Shown piece by piece: positions 48,733 to 57,208 of a stretch of 64,000 bases of DNA. This stretch comes from JAOUGY01 sp963825585 (lineage in GTDB: Bacteria; Actinomycetota; Acidimicrobiia; Spongiisociales; ZC4RG35). The translations under genes and the position numbers were made by a program. The first letter of the stretch is position 1; every line of letters begins with the position of its first letter. The notes below the pieces were generated by a model. It saw only the letters and a list, made by a program, of their open reading frames with translations. It was not told where the DNA came from and made no database searches. Where the stretch lies: contig CAWGTX010000002.1 in assembly GCA_963825585.1 (NCBI GenBank), positions 372,001 to 436,000 on the forward strand, written 5' to 3'.

Positions 48733-50331
48733 TCAGCCGGCTCGCCGGAGGACTCGACCCGATCGCCCGTCGACGATCTCACGATCCGCCACCACCGGTC
48801 GACCGGCCATCAGAACGTAGCGGATGCCCTCCGGTGCCGACCACGGCTCCTGATAGGTGCCCGTGTCGATCACGGCGTCCGGTTCCACCAGCACGACGTC
48901 GGCCACGGCGCCATCGGTGATCCGGCCCCTGTCAGGGATGGAGAATCGCTGCGCCGACTTCCCGGTCATGCGGTGGACGGCCTCCTCGAACGATCCGAAC
49001 GCCTGGCGGTACCGCCCGACCGCTCGTGGGAACGTACCCGTGAGCCTCGGATGGGGCTTGCCCGGACGGGGAATCCCATCCGATCCCACAAGGGTGTGTT
49101 GCCAACCCAGGAATCGGCGCACGTCGGCGTCGTCCATGGCGTCGATGACCACCACCACCTCGCCCCCCGAAGCCGTCAGCAGCCTGGCGATGGTGTCGAC
49201 CGGGGTCGCGTCGTCGGCCAGGGCCAGACCGGCGATCGACGCTCCCTCGACGTCGGGTCCGCCGGGTGCCGACGCCACCACCACACGGTCCCATCCGGCA
49301 GCCGATCCCAGGTTCTGCCACCCGGCGACGCCGCGCTCGAGGTCCAGGGCCGCTCGAGCCCGCACCCCTCCATCGGTCAACCGTCCGAGAAGGGCCGGGA
49401 TCCCACCCTCGGCCAGCCACGGCGGCAGCAACGAATGCAACATGGTGCTGGCGGCTCCGTACGGGTAGGCGTCGGCGGTGAGGTCGACCCCGCGGGAACG
49501 TGCCGCCTCGAACAGGTCCAGAACCTCGTCCGAGCGTCCCCAGTTGCGCCTGCCGGCGACCTTGATGTGTGAGATGTTGAGCGGGACCCCGGTTCCGGCG
49601 ACTGCGTCGATCGCCTCGGTGAGCGACTCAACGATCAGGTCTGTTTCGTTGCGTACATGGGTGGCGTAGATGCCTCCCGTCTCTGCAAGCAGCCCGGCCA
49701 GCGCTCTCGTCTCCGACGGGCCGGCGAAGGTGGCGGGGGTGTAGCAGAGCCCGCTGGACAGACCGAACGCCCCGTCCGCCATGGCGACCCGCAGCCGCAG
49801 GCGCATCGAATCGAGTTCGTCGGCAGTGGCCGCTCGCGCCTCGTACCCGAGGGTGCCGACGCGCAGCGTCCCGTGCCCTACCAACGGGGCGACGTTGCAG
49901 GCCGGTCCCGCCGACTCGACTGAGTCCGCGTACTGGCCGAACTCCTCGAAGGTGGGCGCCCCGGCGCCGAGGACGATACCGAGGAAGGTCGACGCTTCCT
50001 CGGCGAACGAAGCCGGTACCGGGAAAGGGCTGAACCCGCAGTTGCCGACCACCTCGGTGGTCACCCCTTGCAGCAACCGCGAGGCGTGAACGTCGGTGTC
50101 ATCGGACCACAGGACGGCCTGGAGATCTGCGTGCGAGTGCACATCGATGAAGCCAGGCGTGACTGCCAACCCGTCGGCGTTCAGGACATGCAACCCGTTC
50201 ACCGAACCCGGCTCGGAAACACCGAGTCGTCCGTCCTTCACGGTCACGTCGGCGGCGAACGCCGGCCGCCCGGTGCCATCGACCACCGAGGCCCCCCGGA
50301 TCACGAACGTGTCGGGCAGCACGTTGCTCAT
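48733..50331 (-). CDS. N-acyl-D-amino-acid deacylase family amidohydrolase, copy 1
   Basis: 532 residues. Metal-binding region: VTPGFIDVHSHADLQAVLWS (HxH), VTTEVVGNCGFSPFPV (the Cys typical of D-aminoacylases), YATHVRNETDLIVESLTEA (His), LNISHIKVAGRRNWGR (His) and TLVGSDGIPRPGKPHPRLTG (Asp). The family releases D-amino acids from N-acyl or peptide forms. It lies in an operon with two SDR genes upstream and an MFS carrier downstream. Confidence 0.88.
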   Translation of the reverse strand: MSNVLPDTFVIRGASVVDGTGRPAFAADVTVKDGRLGVSEPGSVNGLHVLNADGLAVTPGFIDVHSHADLQAVLWSDDTDVHASRLLQGVTTEVVGNCGFSPFPVPASFAEEASTFLGIVLGAGAPTFEEFGQYADSVESAGPACNVAPLVGHGTLRVGTLGYEARAATADELDSMRLRLRVAMADGAFGLSSGLCYTPATFAGPSETRALAGLLAETGGIYATHVRNETDLIVESLTEAIDAVAGTGVPLNISHIKVAGRRNWGRSDEVLDLFEAARSRGVDLTADAYPYGAASTMLHSLLPPWLAEGGIPALLGRLTDGGVRARAALDLERGVAGWQNLGSAAGWDRVVVASAPGGPDVEGASIAGLALADDATPVDTIARLLTASGGEVVVVIDAMDDADVRRFLGWQHTLVGSDGIPRPGKPHPRLTGTFPRAVGRYRQAFGSFEEAVHRMTGKSAQRFSIPDRGRITDGAVADVVLVEPDAVIDTGTYQEPWSAPEGIRYVLMAGRPVVADREIVDGRSGRVLRRAG

Positions 50332-50380
50332 GGCAGGATGCCCATCGACTGGACCCTGCGCACCGGGGTGGGGGCGGGTC

Positions 50381-50842
50381 TCAATAGTGGTACCAGCCGC
50401 CGTCGACGTTCAGCACCTGACCGGTGATGAAGTCGGAGCCATGACTGGCCAGGAAATGAAACGCCGCAGTGATGTCCTCGGTCTGACCCCGATACATCAG
50501 ACACTGCACCTGCTGCATCCACGCCAACGTCTTCTCGGCATCGGCCCCCGCCTCCGCCTCCTTCTCGATCTCGATCGCCCCCGGGATCACGCAGTTCACC
50601 CGAACCCCGTGCTTGCCCTCCGCCCGAGCCAACGAACGCGTGAACCCGATCAACGCCGACTTCGACGACACGTAATGCAACGACCGCGGATCACCTGTGT
50701 TCGCCATCACCGACCCAACCGTGATGATCTTGCCGTACCCCTGGGCACGCATCCCGTCGATCACCGCCCGTGAAAGCACGAACGCACCCTTCAGATTGAT
50801 CTCCAACAACTCATCCCAGTCCTCATAGGAGATCTCATCCCA
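50381..50842 (-). repeat. 462-bp direct repeat, unit A (3' part of the intact SDR gene)
   Basis: Read against 51210-51671 this stretch appears identical base for base, from the stop codon TGA up to the WDEISYEDWDELLEINLKGA region. Offset between copies is 829 bp. Confidence 0.85.
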
Positions 50843-51172
50843 GGCCACCTTGTCGGTGTTGGCGGCGTTGGCGATGGCGACATCGACTGGTTTCCCGAAA
50901 TGACCGGTGAGCCTGGCCACTGCCGCCTGGGTGTCGTCGACGCCGGTGGCGTCGGCGGCCAGTGGGAGCACCCGGTCGGGGTGGCTGACCGCCGTCACCA
51001 GATCGGCCGCATAGCCCTCGTTCCGCTCGGTGGGCCGGAACGTGAACCCCACCAGAGCACCGTCGTCGACGAACCGTTTCACCACCGCACCACCGATCCC
51101 CCGCACCGCACCGGTGATCAACACCACATCACCATCGAGACTGAACGAACGCTCCTCGACCCGGCTGGTCAT
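50381..51172 (-). CDS. SDR-family NAD(P)-dependent oxidoreductase, intact copy
   Basis: 263 residues. Rossmann motif LITGAVRGIGGAVVKRFVDD, the NAA turn (IANAANTDKVAWDE), catalytic Ser in GKIITVGSVMANTGD and YVSSK (Tyr-x3-Lys) in SLHYVSSKSALIGFTRSLAR. The C-terminus GQVLNVDGGWYHY is standard. It oxidises an alcohol or reduces a ketone; sugar-acid neighbours suggest a hydroxy-acid substrate. A damaged second copy lies directly upstream, and 462 bp are identical between them. Confidence 0.9.
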   Translation of the reverse strand: MTSRVEERSFSLDGDVVLITGAVRGIGGAVVKRFVDDGALVGFTFRPTERNEGYAADLVTAVSHPDRVLPLAADATGVDDTQAAVARLTGHFGKPVDVAIANAANTDKVAWDEISYEDWDELLEINLKGAFVLSRAVIDGMRAQGYGKIITVGSVMANTGDPRSLHYVSSKSALIGFTRSLARAEGKHGVRVNCVIPGAIEIEKEAEAGADAEKTLAWMQQVQCLMYRGQTEDITAAFHFLASHGSDFITGQVLNVDGGWYHY

Positions 51173-51209
51173 GACATCGTCTCCTTCGTGCCGCAGCGAT
51201 GCGGCCTGC

Positions 51210-51671
51210 TCAATAGTGGTACCAGCCGCCGTCGACGTTCAGCACCTGACCGGTGATGAAGTCGGAGCCATGACTGGCCAGGAAATGAAACGCCGCAGTG
51301 ATGTCCTCGGTCTGACCCCGATACATCAGACACTGCACCTGCTGCATCCACGCCAACGTCTTCTCGGCATCGGCCCCCGCCTCCGCCTCCTTCTCGATCT
51401 CGATCGCCCCCGGGATCACGCAGTTCACCCGAACCCCGTGCTTGCCCTCCGCCCGAGCCAACGAACGCGTGAACCCGATCAACGCCGACTTCGACGACAC
51501 GTAATGCAACGACCGCGGATCACCTGTGTTCGCCATCACCGACCCAACCGTGATGATCTTGCCGTACCCCTGGGCACGCATCCCGTCGATCACCGCCCGT
51601 GAAAGCACGAACGCACCCTTCAGATTGATCTCCAACAACTCATCCCAGTCCTCATAGGAGATCTCATCCCA
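51210..51671 (-). repeat. 462-bp direct repeat, unit B (3' part of the SDR pseudogene)
   Basis: Identical to 50381-50842. The flanks before the repeat (towards 51200) are unrelated, so the tandem copy boundary falls exactly at the stop codon. Confidence 0.85.
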
Positions 51672-52002
51672 CGGTCATTTGTCGCCCTGGGCGGCGTTGG
51701 CGATGGCCACATCGACCGACTTCCCGAAATGACCTGCCAGCTTCGCCACCGCAGCCTCGGTCCCCGAGACATCCCTCACATCGACCGGCGAGCGGAAGCA
51801 CCCGATCGGGGTTGCTGACCGCCGCCACCAGATCCGCCGCATACCCCTCGTTCCGCTCGGTGGGCCGGAACGTGAACCCCACCAGAGCACCGTCGTCGAC
51901 GAATCGCTTCACCACCGCACCACCGATCCCCCGCACCGCACCGGTGATCAACACCACATCACCATCGAGACTGAACGAACGCTCCTCGACCCGGCTGGTC
52001 AT
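51210..52002 (-). pseudogene. Duplicate SDR gene, inactivated by a stop codon and a frameshift
   Basis: It starts MTSRVEERSFSLDGDVVLIT exactly like the intact copy. Around 51787 one extra base (GCCGGTCGATG) shifts the frame; the second frame gives VDVRDVSGTEAAVAKLAGHF and KSVDVAIANAAQGDK. An in-frame TGA (about 51676-51678) then stands where the other copy has KVAWDE. After it the sequence is identical to the intact copy. The central 150 bp have diverged and the ends have not. The TGA is a real lesion; the indel may or may not be. Confidence 0.8.
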
Positions 52003-52011
52003 GACAGCTCC

Positions 52012-52872
52012 TCACACATCGATGATGTCCAACTCGTCGGCGAGGATCACTTCGCCGTCGAAGATGGCTCGCACGTCCTTCAGGGCCCTGTCCTCCGACT
52101 CCGCACCTTCCAGGGCGGGGCCGCGGTGGACCAGTACGAGCTTTTCGACACCGGCGTCCCGGGCCATGTGCGCCGCCCCGGTGGTTCCGCACTGGCCGGA
52201 GGATTCGCCGTCGAGCGCCATGTTCTCCTGGTGGTCCCAACACATGCTCATCAGCGCCCGAGCGCCGCGCGCCAGTTCCACCACCGACTCGCACGGTTCG
52301 GTGTCTCCGGTGATGACGACGTCACCCGCTTCGCACTCGATGCGGTAGGCGAGCGAGTCGAGGAACGGTTGAACGTGCTGGGCATGGGCCGAACGAACCA
52401 ACCAGCTGTCGGTTTCGAAGACGGCCCCAACACCGATGTCGGCTGCGTCCACAACCGGCTTCGGCCGGGGCAGTGTTCCTCCCCGATTCTCGAACACCCT
52501 CTGACTGACAGGCGCGCCCACCCGGGCCTTCCAGTCGTGAGCGAACACACCGTCCTCGCCGATCAGCCCTTCGGTGATCTTCTCGGTGAGGGTCGGGCCG
52601 CGGACGGTGAGCACTTCCTCCCTGCCCACGCTCTGGTCCCAGCGGCACAGCAGGAAGCAGGGGTAGTCGGCGTCGTGGTCGAAGTGATGGTGGGTGAAGA
52701 ACAGGTGGTCGATCTGGGTGGGGAACAGGCCGGACTTCACCAGCTTGTGGGTCGCAGCGGGTCCGCAGTCGAACATGACCAGGTCGGATCCCGTGTCGAT
52801 GACGTAGGCACTGCCGAAACGCTCCGGCGTTGGCGTGGGAGTCCCTGCCCCCAGGACGTGGATGCGTGTCAT
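52012..52872 (-). CDS. MBL-fold metallo-hydrolase (RNase Z/arylsulfatase-like)
   Basis: 286 residues from ATG 52872 (GAGGAAC upstream). The beta-lactamase metal site is FFTHHHFDHDADYPCFLLCR (HxHxDH); VVITGDTEPCESVVELARGA supplies the bridging Asp and LVLVHRGPALEG the last His. The N-terminus MTRIHVLGAGTPTPTPERFG is that of RNase Z-like hydrolases, but tRNA-specific arms are absent, so a small-molecule ester or lactone is more likely. It lies between the SDR pair and the enolase-superfamily gene in one operon. Confidence 0.85.
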   Translation of the reverse strand: MTRIHVLGAGTPTPTPERFGSAYVIDTGSDLVMFDCGPAATHKLVKSGLFPTQIDHLFFTHHHFDHDADYPCFLLCRWDQSVGREEVLTVRGPTLTEKITEGLIGEDGVFAHDWKARVGAPVSQRVFENRGGTLPRPKPVVDAADIGVGAVFETDSWLVRSAHAQHVQPFLDSLAYRIECEAGDVVITGDTEPCESVVELARGARALMSMCWDHQENMALDGESSGQCGTTGAAHMARDAGVEKLVLVHRGPALEGAESEDRALKDVRAIFDGEVILADELDIIDV

Positions 52873-52963
52873 GAGTTCCTCTCGTGTGGTCGGTCGGAAG
52901 TCCGTGGGGGCGGGGCGGCGCCGTACACGACGCTGCCACCATCGGCCGGCGATGACAGCCGAT

Positions 52964-54073
52964 TCATCGATCCACCCGATACCGGTCGATGTAGCCCTCG
53001 TCGAGCTCGAGGCCGAGACCCGGGCCATCGGGAACCGTGTAGACACCGGCCACGAGCGGCCGGCGATTGGCGATCAGGTTCCAGAAGATGGGATCGCGGT
53101 CGGGGTGGAACACCTCGACGTAGGTTCCGTGGGCGACGGAGGCGAGCAGGTGGGCGGCCACCTGTGGCTCCTCGTGATGCGCCATCTCCACCCCGTAGGC
53201 GCTCGTGAGACCGGCCACCCGTCGCCATTCGGTTGGACCTCCGCTCCAGGAGGCGTCGAAGTTGCACACGTCGATGGCGCCGGCTTCGAGCAGACGCCGG
53301 ACGTCACCCCGGGCGAGTTCACTCTGGCCCGCCGCCACCGACACCCCGGCGACGAGCCGAACGTCTCTCATCCACAGATCGGCGGCGTTCCAGCGAACCG
53401 GCTCTTCGAACCATCGCATGCCGTATCCGTCGACCAGACGGGCGAAGGAGATGGCGTCGGCGACGGCGTAGCCCTGATTGGCGTCGGCCATCAGCAGGAA
53501 GGGTTGACCGGCCGCCGCCTCCCTCATGGCGATGAAGCGGGCGGCGTCCTCTTCGGGTGACGCTGCGCCGACCTTCATCTTGCAGCCGCCGATGCCCTTC
53601 TCGAGGTAGTACTCGACCTCGGCGCCCAACTCCGCCTCGCTCAGGCGGTAATAGCCACCGATGGCGATGATCGGCAGCTCGGTCCTGGCGCCACCCCACA
53701 AGCGGTACAACGGCATCCCCGCCAGCTTCCCCACGAGATCCCAGAGGGCGCTGTCGACGGCCGCCATCGCCATGAGTACCAGCCGCCGATCCCGGAGGAT
53801 GTCGTAGGTGAGTGGCAGCATCGTCTCCCAGCACGCCTCGACCATAGAGGGGTCCGACTCGGCGAGCAGTGGAGCGATCTCATCGGTGATGATGCGTGCG
53901 ATCTGGACCTGCGTGTGGATCTCGTCACCGTTGTAACACTCTCCGACGATGCCGGCATCGGTGTGGATGCGGGTGATCAGGGTGGCCCGGTGCGACATCG
54001 AGTAGTAGGAGCCGTGGAATGTCCGCACCAGCGGAACCTCCAACGGGATGACCTCGACTCGCTCGATGCGCAT
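52964..54073 (-). CDS. Mandelate racemase/muconate lactonizing enzyme-family protein
   Basis: 369 residues, enolase superfamily. The catalytic KxK is GGCKMKVG (Lys165/Lys167). Metal ligands are Asp197 (LLMADANQGY), Glu223 or Glu224 (WFEEPVRW) and probably Glu252 (AAGQSE). Asp273 and His299/His300 (EMAHHEEPQ) can form the second-base dyad. Members dehydrate sugar acids, racemise or cycloisomerise. With FAH hydrolase, SDR and mannonate dehydratase nearby, a sugar-acid dehydratase is the best inference. Confidence 0.87.
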   Translation of the reverse strand: MRIERVEVIPLEVPLVRTFHGSYYSMSHRATLITRIHTDAGIVGECYNGDEIHTQVQIARIITDEIAPLLAESDPSMVEACWETMLPLTYDILRDRRLVLMAMAAVDSALWDLVGKLAGMPLYRLWGGARTELPIIAIGGYYRLSEAELGAEVEYYLEKGIGGCKMKVGAASPEEDAARFIAMREAAAGQPFLLMADANQGYAVADAISFARLVDGYGMRWFEEPVRWNAADLWMRDVRLVAGVSVAAGQSELARGDVRRLLEAGAIDVCNFDASWSGGPTEWRRVAGLTSAYGVEMAHHEEPQVAAHLLASVAHGTYVEVFHPDRDPIFWNLIANRRPLVAGVYTVPDGPGLGLELDEGYIDRYRVDR

Positions 54074-54082
54074 GCGGTCCTC

Positions 54083-54919
54083 TCAGATCGCCCGACAGAC
54101 TTGGCGTTGACGTCCGAGCCCGGGTATCTCCAGCTCCATCACATCGCCCGGCGCCAGGTACTCCCCGGTTGAGAGGCCGACCCCGCTCGGCGTGCCCGTC
54201 AGCACCACGTCTCCCGGCTCGAGCGTCATGCATTGACTCACGTACCAGATGACGTGGTTGGGCTTGAAGATCATCTCGGCGGTGTTGCCGTTCTGACGGA
54301 GGTCGCCGTTCACGGAGCACCGCAGTGGGAGGTCCAGTACGTCGGCGATCTCGTCGGGCGTCACCAGCCACGGTCCGAGCGGCATGAAGGTGTCGGCGGA
54401 CTTGCCCTTGACCCACTGGCCCTCGCGCTCGAGCTGGAAAGCCCGGTCGGACACGTCGTTGCCGATCAAGTAGCCGGCGATGACGCCGGCCGCCTCCTGT
54501 TCGTCGGCGAGGAATCGGGCGGTCTTGGCGATCACCAGGCCGAGCTCCACTTCCCAGTCGACCTTCTCGAATCCGGGATGGATGAGGATGTCGTCGTCGG
54601 GACCGCACATCGACGACGAGGCCTTCATGAATATCACCGGCTCGCTCGGCGGGGCGACCCCGGCCTCGGCGGCATGGTCGGCGTAGTTCTGACCGACACC
54701 GATGACCTTGTGGGGCCGGCTGACCGGCGAGCCCAGCCGAACCGAGTCGAGCGGGATGAGCGGGAGGCCGGTGGTGTCGAGGCCAGCGATCTCGCCGATC
54801 CGACCGATCGTGTCGGGACCGATGTCGGGGAAGACACCCGAGATGTCCACGAAGTTCGAATCGTCCACGACGAGGCCAGGCTGCTCCTGTCCTGGGGGGC
54901 CAAACCGTACGAGCTTCAT
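54083..54919 (-). CDS. Fumarylacetoacetate hydrolase family protein
   Basis: 278 residues from ATG 54919. FAH-type domain: KVIGVGQNYADHAAEAGV, SEPVIFMKASSSMCGPDDDI, WEVELGLVIAKTARFL (metal Glu pair), GYLIGNDVSDRAFQLEREGQ and LTGTPSGVGLSTGEYLAPGD. Members hydrolyse or dehydrate 2-oxo-acids, for example 2-keto-3-deoxy sugar acids, which fits the next gene. First gene of the minus-strand operon that runs to 47501; divergent from an IclR regulator. Confidence 0.88.
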   Translation of the reverse strand: MKLVRFGPPGQEQPGLVVDDSNFVDISGVFPDIGPDTIGRIGEIAGLDTTGLPLIPLDSVRLGSPVSRPHKVIGVGQNYADHAAEAGVAPPSEPVIFMKASSSMCGPDDDILIHPGFEKVDWEVELGLVIAKTARFLADEQEAAGVIAGYLIGNDVSDRAFQLEREGQWVKGKSADTFMPLGPWLVTPDEIADVLDLPLRCSVNGDLRQNGNTAEMIFKPNHVIWYVSQCMTLEPGDVVLTGTPSGVGLSTGEYLAPGDVMELEIPGLGRQRQVCRAI

Positions 54920-55032
54920 GAGTGTCCGTGTGTTCGCATCGCGGGCAAGTATGTCGGTATACGAACGATTCCGCAACCCGCTTGGTGACTGCCGATTCCG
55001 GTTGGCGCGACTCAGATCCGATTGGACGTACC
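54920..55032. promoter_or_regulatory. Divergent promoter region, FAH operon and iclR-like gene
   Basis: The 113-bp gap carries GTATGTCGGTATAC (54949-54962), where GTAT and ATAC are complementary and the last six bases form the palindrome GTATAC. This is the only clear dyad and is the likely binding site of the IclR protein or the -10 region. Confidence 0.4.
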
Positions 55033-55818
55033 ATGGTGTCCACGATGCGAACCGATGAGAAGCCCACCGCCAGCGAAGTAGGCGTCCTGAACAAGGCCCT
55101 CGACCTGGTCGAAGCACTCCTGCGCTCCGACCGGCTCACGGTTGCGGAGCTGGCCACCGCCACCGGTGTGAACAAAGCCGCCGCATACCGGATCCTCCAC
55201 ACGCTCGAGCGCCGGCACTACGTGACCCGGGAAGCAAGTGAGGTCCGGCGGTACTCGCTGGGGCCGGCGTTCCGGGCCTTCGCTCGCGATTCGGCGAGTC
55301 CCCGGGTTCTCCTCATGGCTTCGAGGGGCGCACTTCGCCAGCTGTGGGAGGAGTTCGGAGAGACGGTCAACCTGGGGGTCATGGCCCAGCACCAGCTGCT
55401 CTACCTCGACATCCTCGAGTCGGACCAGGGCCTGAGGACAACCGTCACGGTTGGGGCGCTCGACCACCTCCACTCGACCGCCCTGGGCAAGGCAATGCTC
55501 GCAGCCCTCCCCGTGTCGGAGGCCCGAGCGATTCTGAGCCGGACCGAGCGTGTGGCCTTGACTCCACACACGATCACATCGCTTCCCGACATCCTCACCG
55601 AGCTCGAGATCATTCGTCAGCGCGGCTACGCACTCGACGACGAGGAGAACGAACCCGGAGCGCGATGTGTGGCGGGTGCGATCGTGAACGCCGTCGGCCA
55701 ACCTGTCGGAGCCTTGAGCGTCTCTGGGCCCGCATGGCGCCTGCCCGACGACGTGGTCGAACGCATGGGGTCCCACCTCGTCAAGGTGTGCGAACAGGTT
55801 TCGGCAGAGCTCGCCTGA
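55033..55818 (+). CDS. IclR-family transcriptional regulator
   Basis: 261 residues from ATG 55033 (ATG 55045 also possible). Winged helix: VLNKALDLVEALLRSDRLTV, AELATATGVNKAAAYRILHT. Effector domain: ETVNLGVMAQHQLLYLDILE, HSTALGKAMLAALPVSEARA, GYALDDEENEPGARCVAGAI. It is divergent from the FAH operon and 46 bp ahead of the mannonate dehydratase gene, so it probably controls both. Confidence 0.9.
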   Translation: MVSTMRTDEKPTASEVGVLNKALDLVEALLRSDRLTVAELATATGVNKAAAYRILHTLERRHYVTREASEVRRYSLGPAFRAFARDSASPRVLLMASRGALRQLWEEFGETVNLGVMAQHQLLYLDILESDQGLRTTVTVGALDHLHSTALGKAMLAALPVSEARAILSRTERVALTPHTITSLPDILTELEIIRQRGYALDDEENEPGARCVAGAIVNAVGQPVGALSVSGPAWRLPDDVVERMGSHLVKVCEQVSAELA

Positions 55819-55864
55819 GTGTTCTGTCCGGATATGCCGAGACTGGTTCGCTTATCATGACTGG

Positions 55865-56818
55865 ATGAAGCTCGCATCCGTCCTGACGCCCCTGTCCGAC
55901 GAGAACCTCGCTCTTGCCGCCCAATCGGGTGTTGAAGAGATCGTCGTTCGATGCCCCGGAGCGGATCCGACCCTGCTCGACCCTGTCCAGGCGCGGATCG
56001 AGTCCTTCGGAATGCGGATTGGGGTGGTCGAGGGCGGCCTGCCGATCGATGCCATCAAGCTAGGGACCGATGACGGCTCGGAGCTGGAGCGGATGAAGGC
56101 TCTCGTCCGCCACCTCGGCCAGATCGGCGTTCCGCTCGTTTGCTACAACTTCATGGCCGGCACCGATTGGATCCGCACCAGCGTCGACACCCGTGATCGC
56201 GGTGGCTCCCTGGTCACCGCCTTCGAGATCGATCAGCTCGCCACCGCACGAATCCCCGGACGCGAGCCGTACTCCGCCGGCCTCGAGCCGGGTGCACGCC
56301 GCGACGACCTGTGGGCGAACCTCGAGGCATTCCTCACCGAGATCATCCCGGTGGCCGAGGATGCGGGAGTGATCATGGCGATGCACCCCGACGACCCGCC
56401 CCTGCCCGAGCTTCTCGGCAACGACCGGATCATGTGGAACGTCGAGGGCTTCGAACGGCTGGTCTCTCTCGTACCGAGCCCGTCGAACGCCATCGCGCTG
56501 TGCCAGGGCACGTTCTCGGAGATGGGGGTCGACATCCCCGCCACCATCCGCAGGCTCGGCCACCACATCGCCTACGTCCACTTCCGGGACGTTCGGGGCA
56601 CGGCCGACTCCTTCGTCGAGACCTGGCAGGACAACGGCCAGACCGACATGGTCGAGGCGATGCGCGCCTATCGCGATGTCGGGTTCAGCGGTCCCCTGCG
56701 CCCCGATCACGTTCCCCAGATGGTCGGCGAGGAAGACGGCTCCCCGGGCTACACGATGCTGGGAAGACTGTTCGCCTACGGCTACATCAGAGCGCTCATC
56801 CAGGCCACCGACCGTTGA
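55865..56818 (+). CDS. Mannonate dehydratase (UxuA family)
   Basis: 317 residues, cytosolic TIM barrel. Family marks are VPLVCYNFMAGTDWIRTS, VIMAMHPDDPPLPELLGNDR (metal His/Asp), NAIALCQGTFSEMG (metal Cys), IAYVHFRDVRGTADSFVETW and GPLRPDHVPQMVGE (Asp/His). It converts D-mannonate to 2-keto-3-deoxy-D-gluconate in hexuronate breakdown. Shorter than E. coli UxuA but of normal length for the actinobacterial type. Confidence 0.85.
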   Translation: MKLASVLTPLSDENLALAAQSGVEEIVVRCPGADPTLLDPVQARIESFGMRIGVVEGGLPIDAIKLGTDDGSELERMKALVRHLGQIGVPLVCYNFMAGTDWIRTSVDTRDRGGSLVTAFEIDQLATARIPGREPYSAGLEPGARRDDLWANLEAFLTEIIPVAEDAGVIMAMHPDDPPLPELLGNDRIMWNVEGFERLVSLVPSPSNAIALCQGTFSEMGVDIPATIRRLGHHIAYVHFRDVRGTADSFVETWQDNGQTDMVEAMRAYRDVGFSGPLRPDHVPQMVGEEDGSPGYTMLGRLFAYGYIRALIQATDR

Positions 56819-56830
56819 GCGGTCCACCGC

Positions 56831-57208
56831 TCAGGTTGGGCGGACGGCGATCACGTCGACCTCGAACTTGAGCGCCGGTCCAAGGCAGTTGGTCAGGGTG
56901 GTCCTGGAGGGCACGGGATCCGGGAAGTACTCGCGGTAGATCGTGTTGTAGAGCGGGACGTCCTCGTGGTCCCGGACGTATGCGGTGACCCGGAAGACGT
57001 CGGTCAGACCGAGACCGACGCTCTCGAGAATGGTGACCACGTTGGCCATCGACCGACGCATCTCCTCCTCGAACGTCCCCGGGATGATGACACCCTTGGC
57101 GTCCACCGAGGCCTGCCCCGACAGATACACGAAACCGCCGGTTTCGACGGCTGCCGTGAACGGCCTGTCGCTGGTGATGCCGGTCTCGAGCGGCTCCCAG
57201 CCCCGCAT
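56831..57208 (-). CDS. RidA/YjgF-family protein
   Basis: 125 residues, starting ATG at 57208 in ATGA overlap with the aminotransferase stop. VETGGFVYLSGQASVDAKGV, NVVTILESVGLGLTDVFRVT and PSRTTLTNCLGPALKFEVDV carry the RidA trimer fold, but the canonical active-site Arg of RidA (in RxxxxVxxLP) is seen only as PSRTTLTN. It deaminates or protects against reactive enamine/imine intermediates, which suits a PLP enzyme next door. Confidence 0.85.
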   Translation of the reverse strand: MRGWEPLETGITSDRPFTAAVETGGFVYLSGQASVDAKGVIIPGTFEEEMRRSMANVVTILESVGLGLTDVFRVTAYVRDHEDVPLYNTIYREYFPDPVPSRTTLTNCLGPALKFEVDVIAVRPT

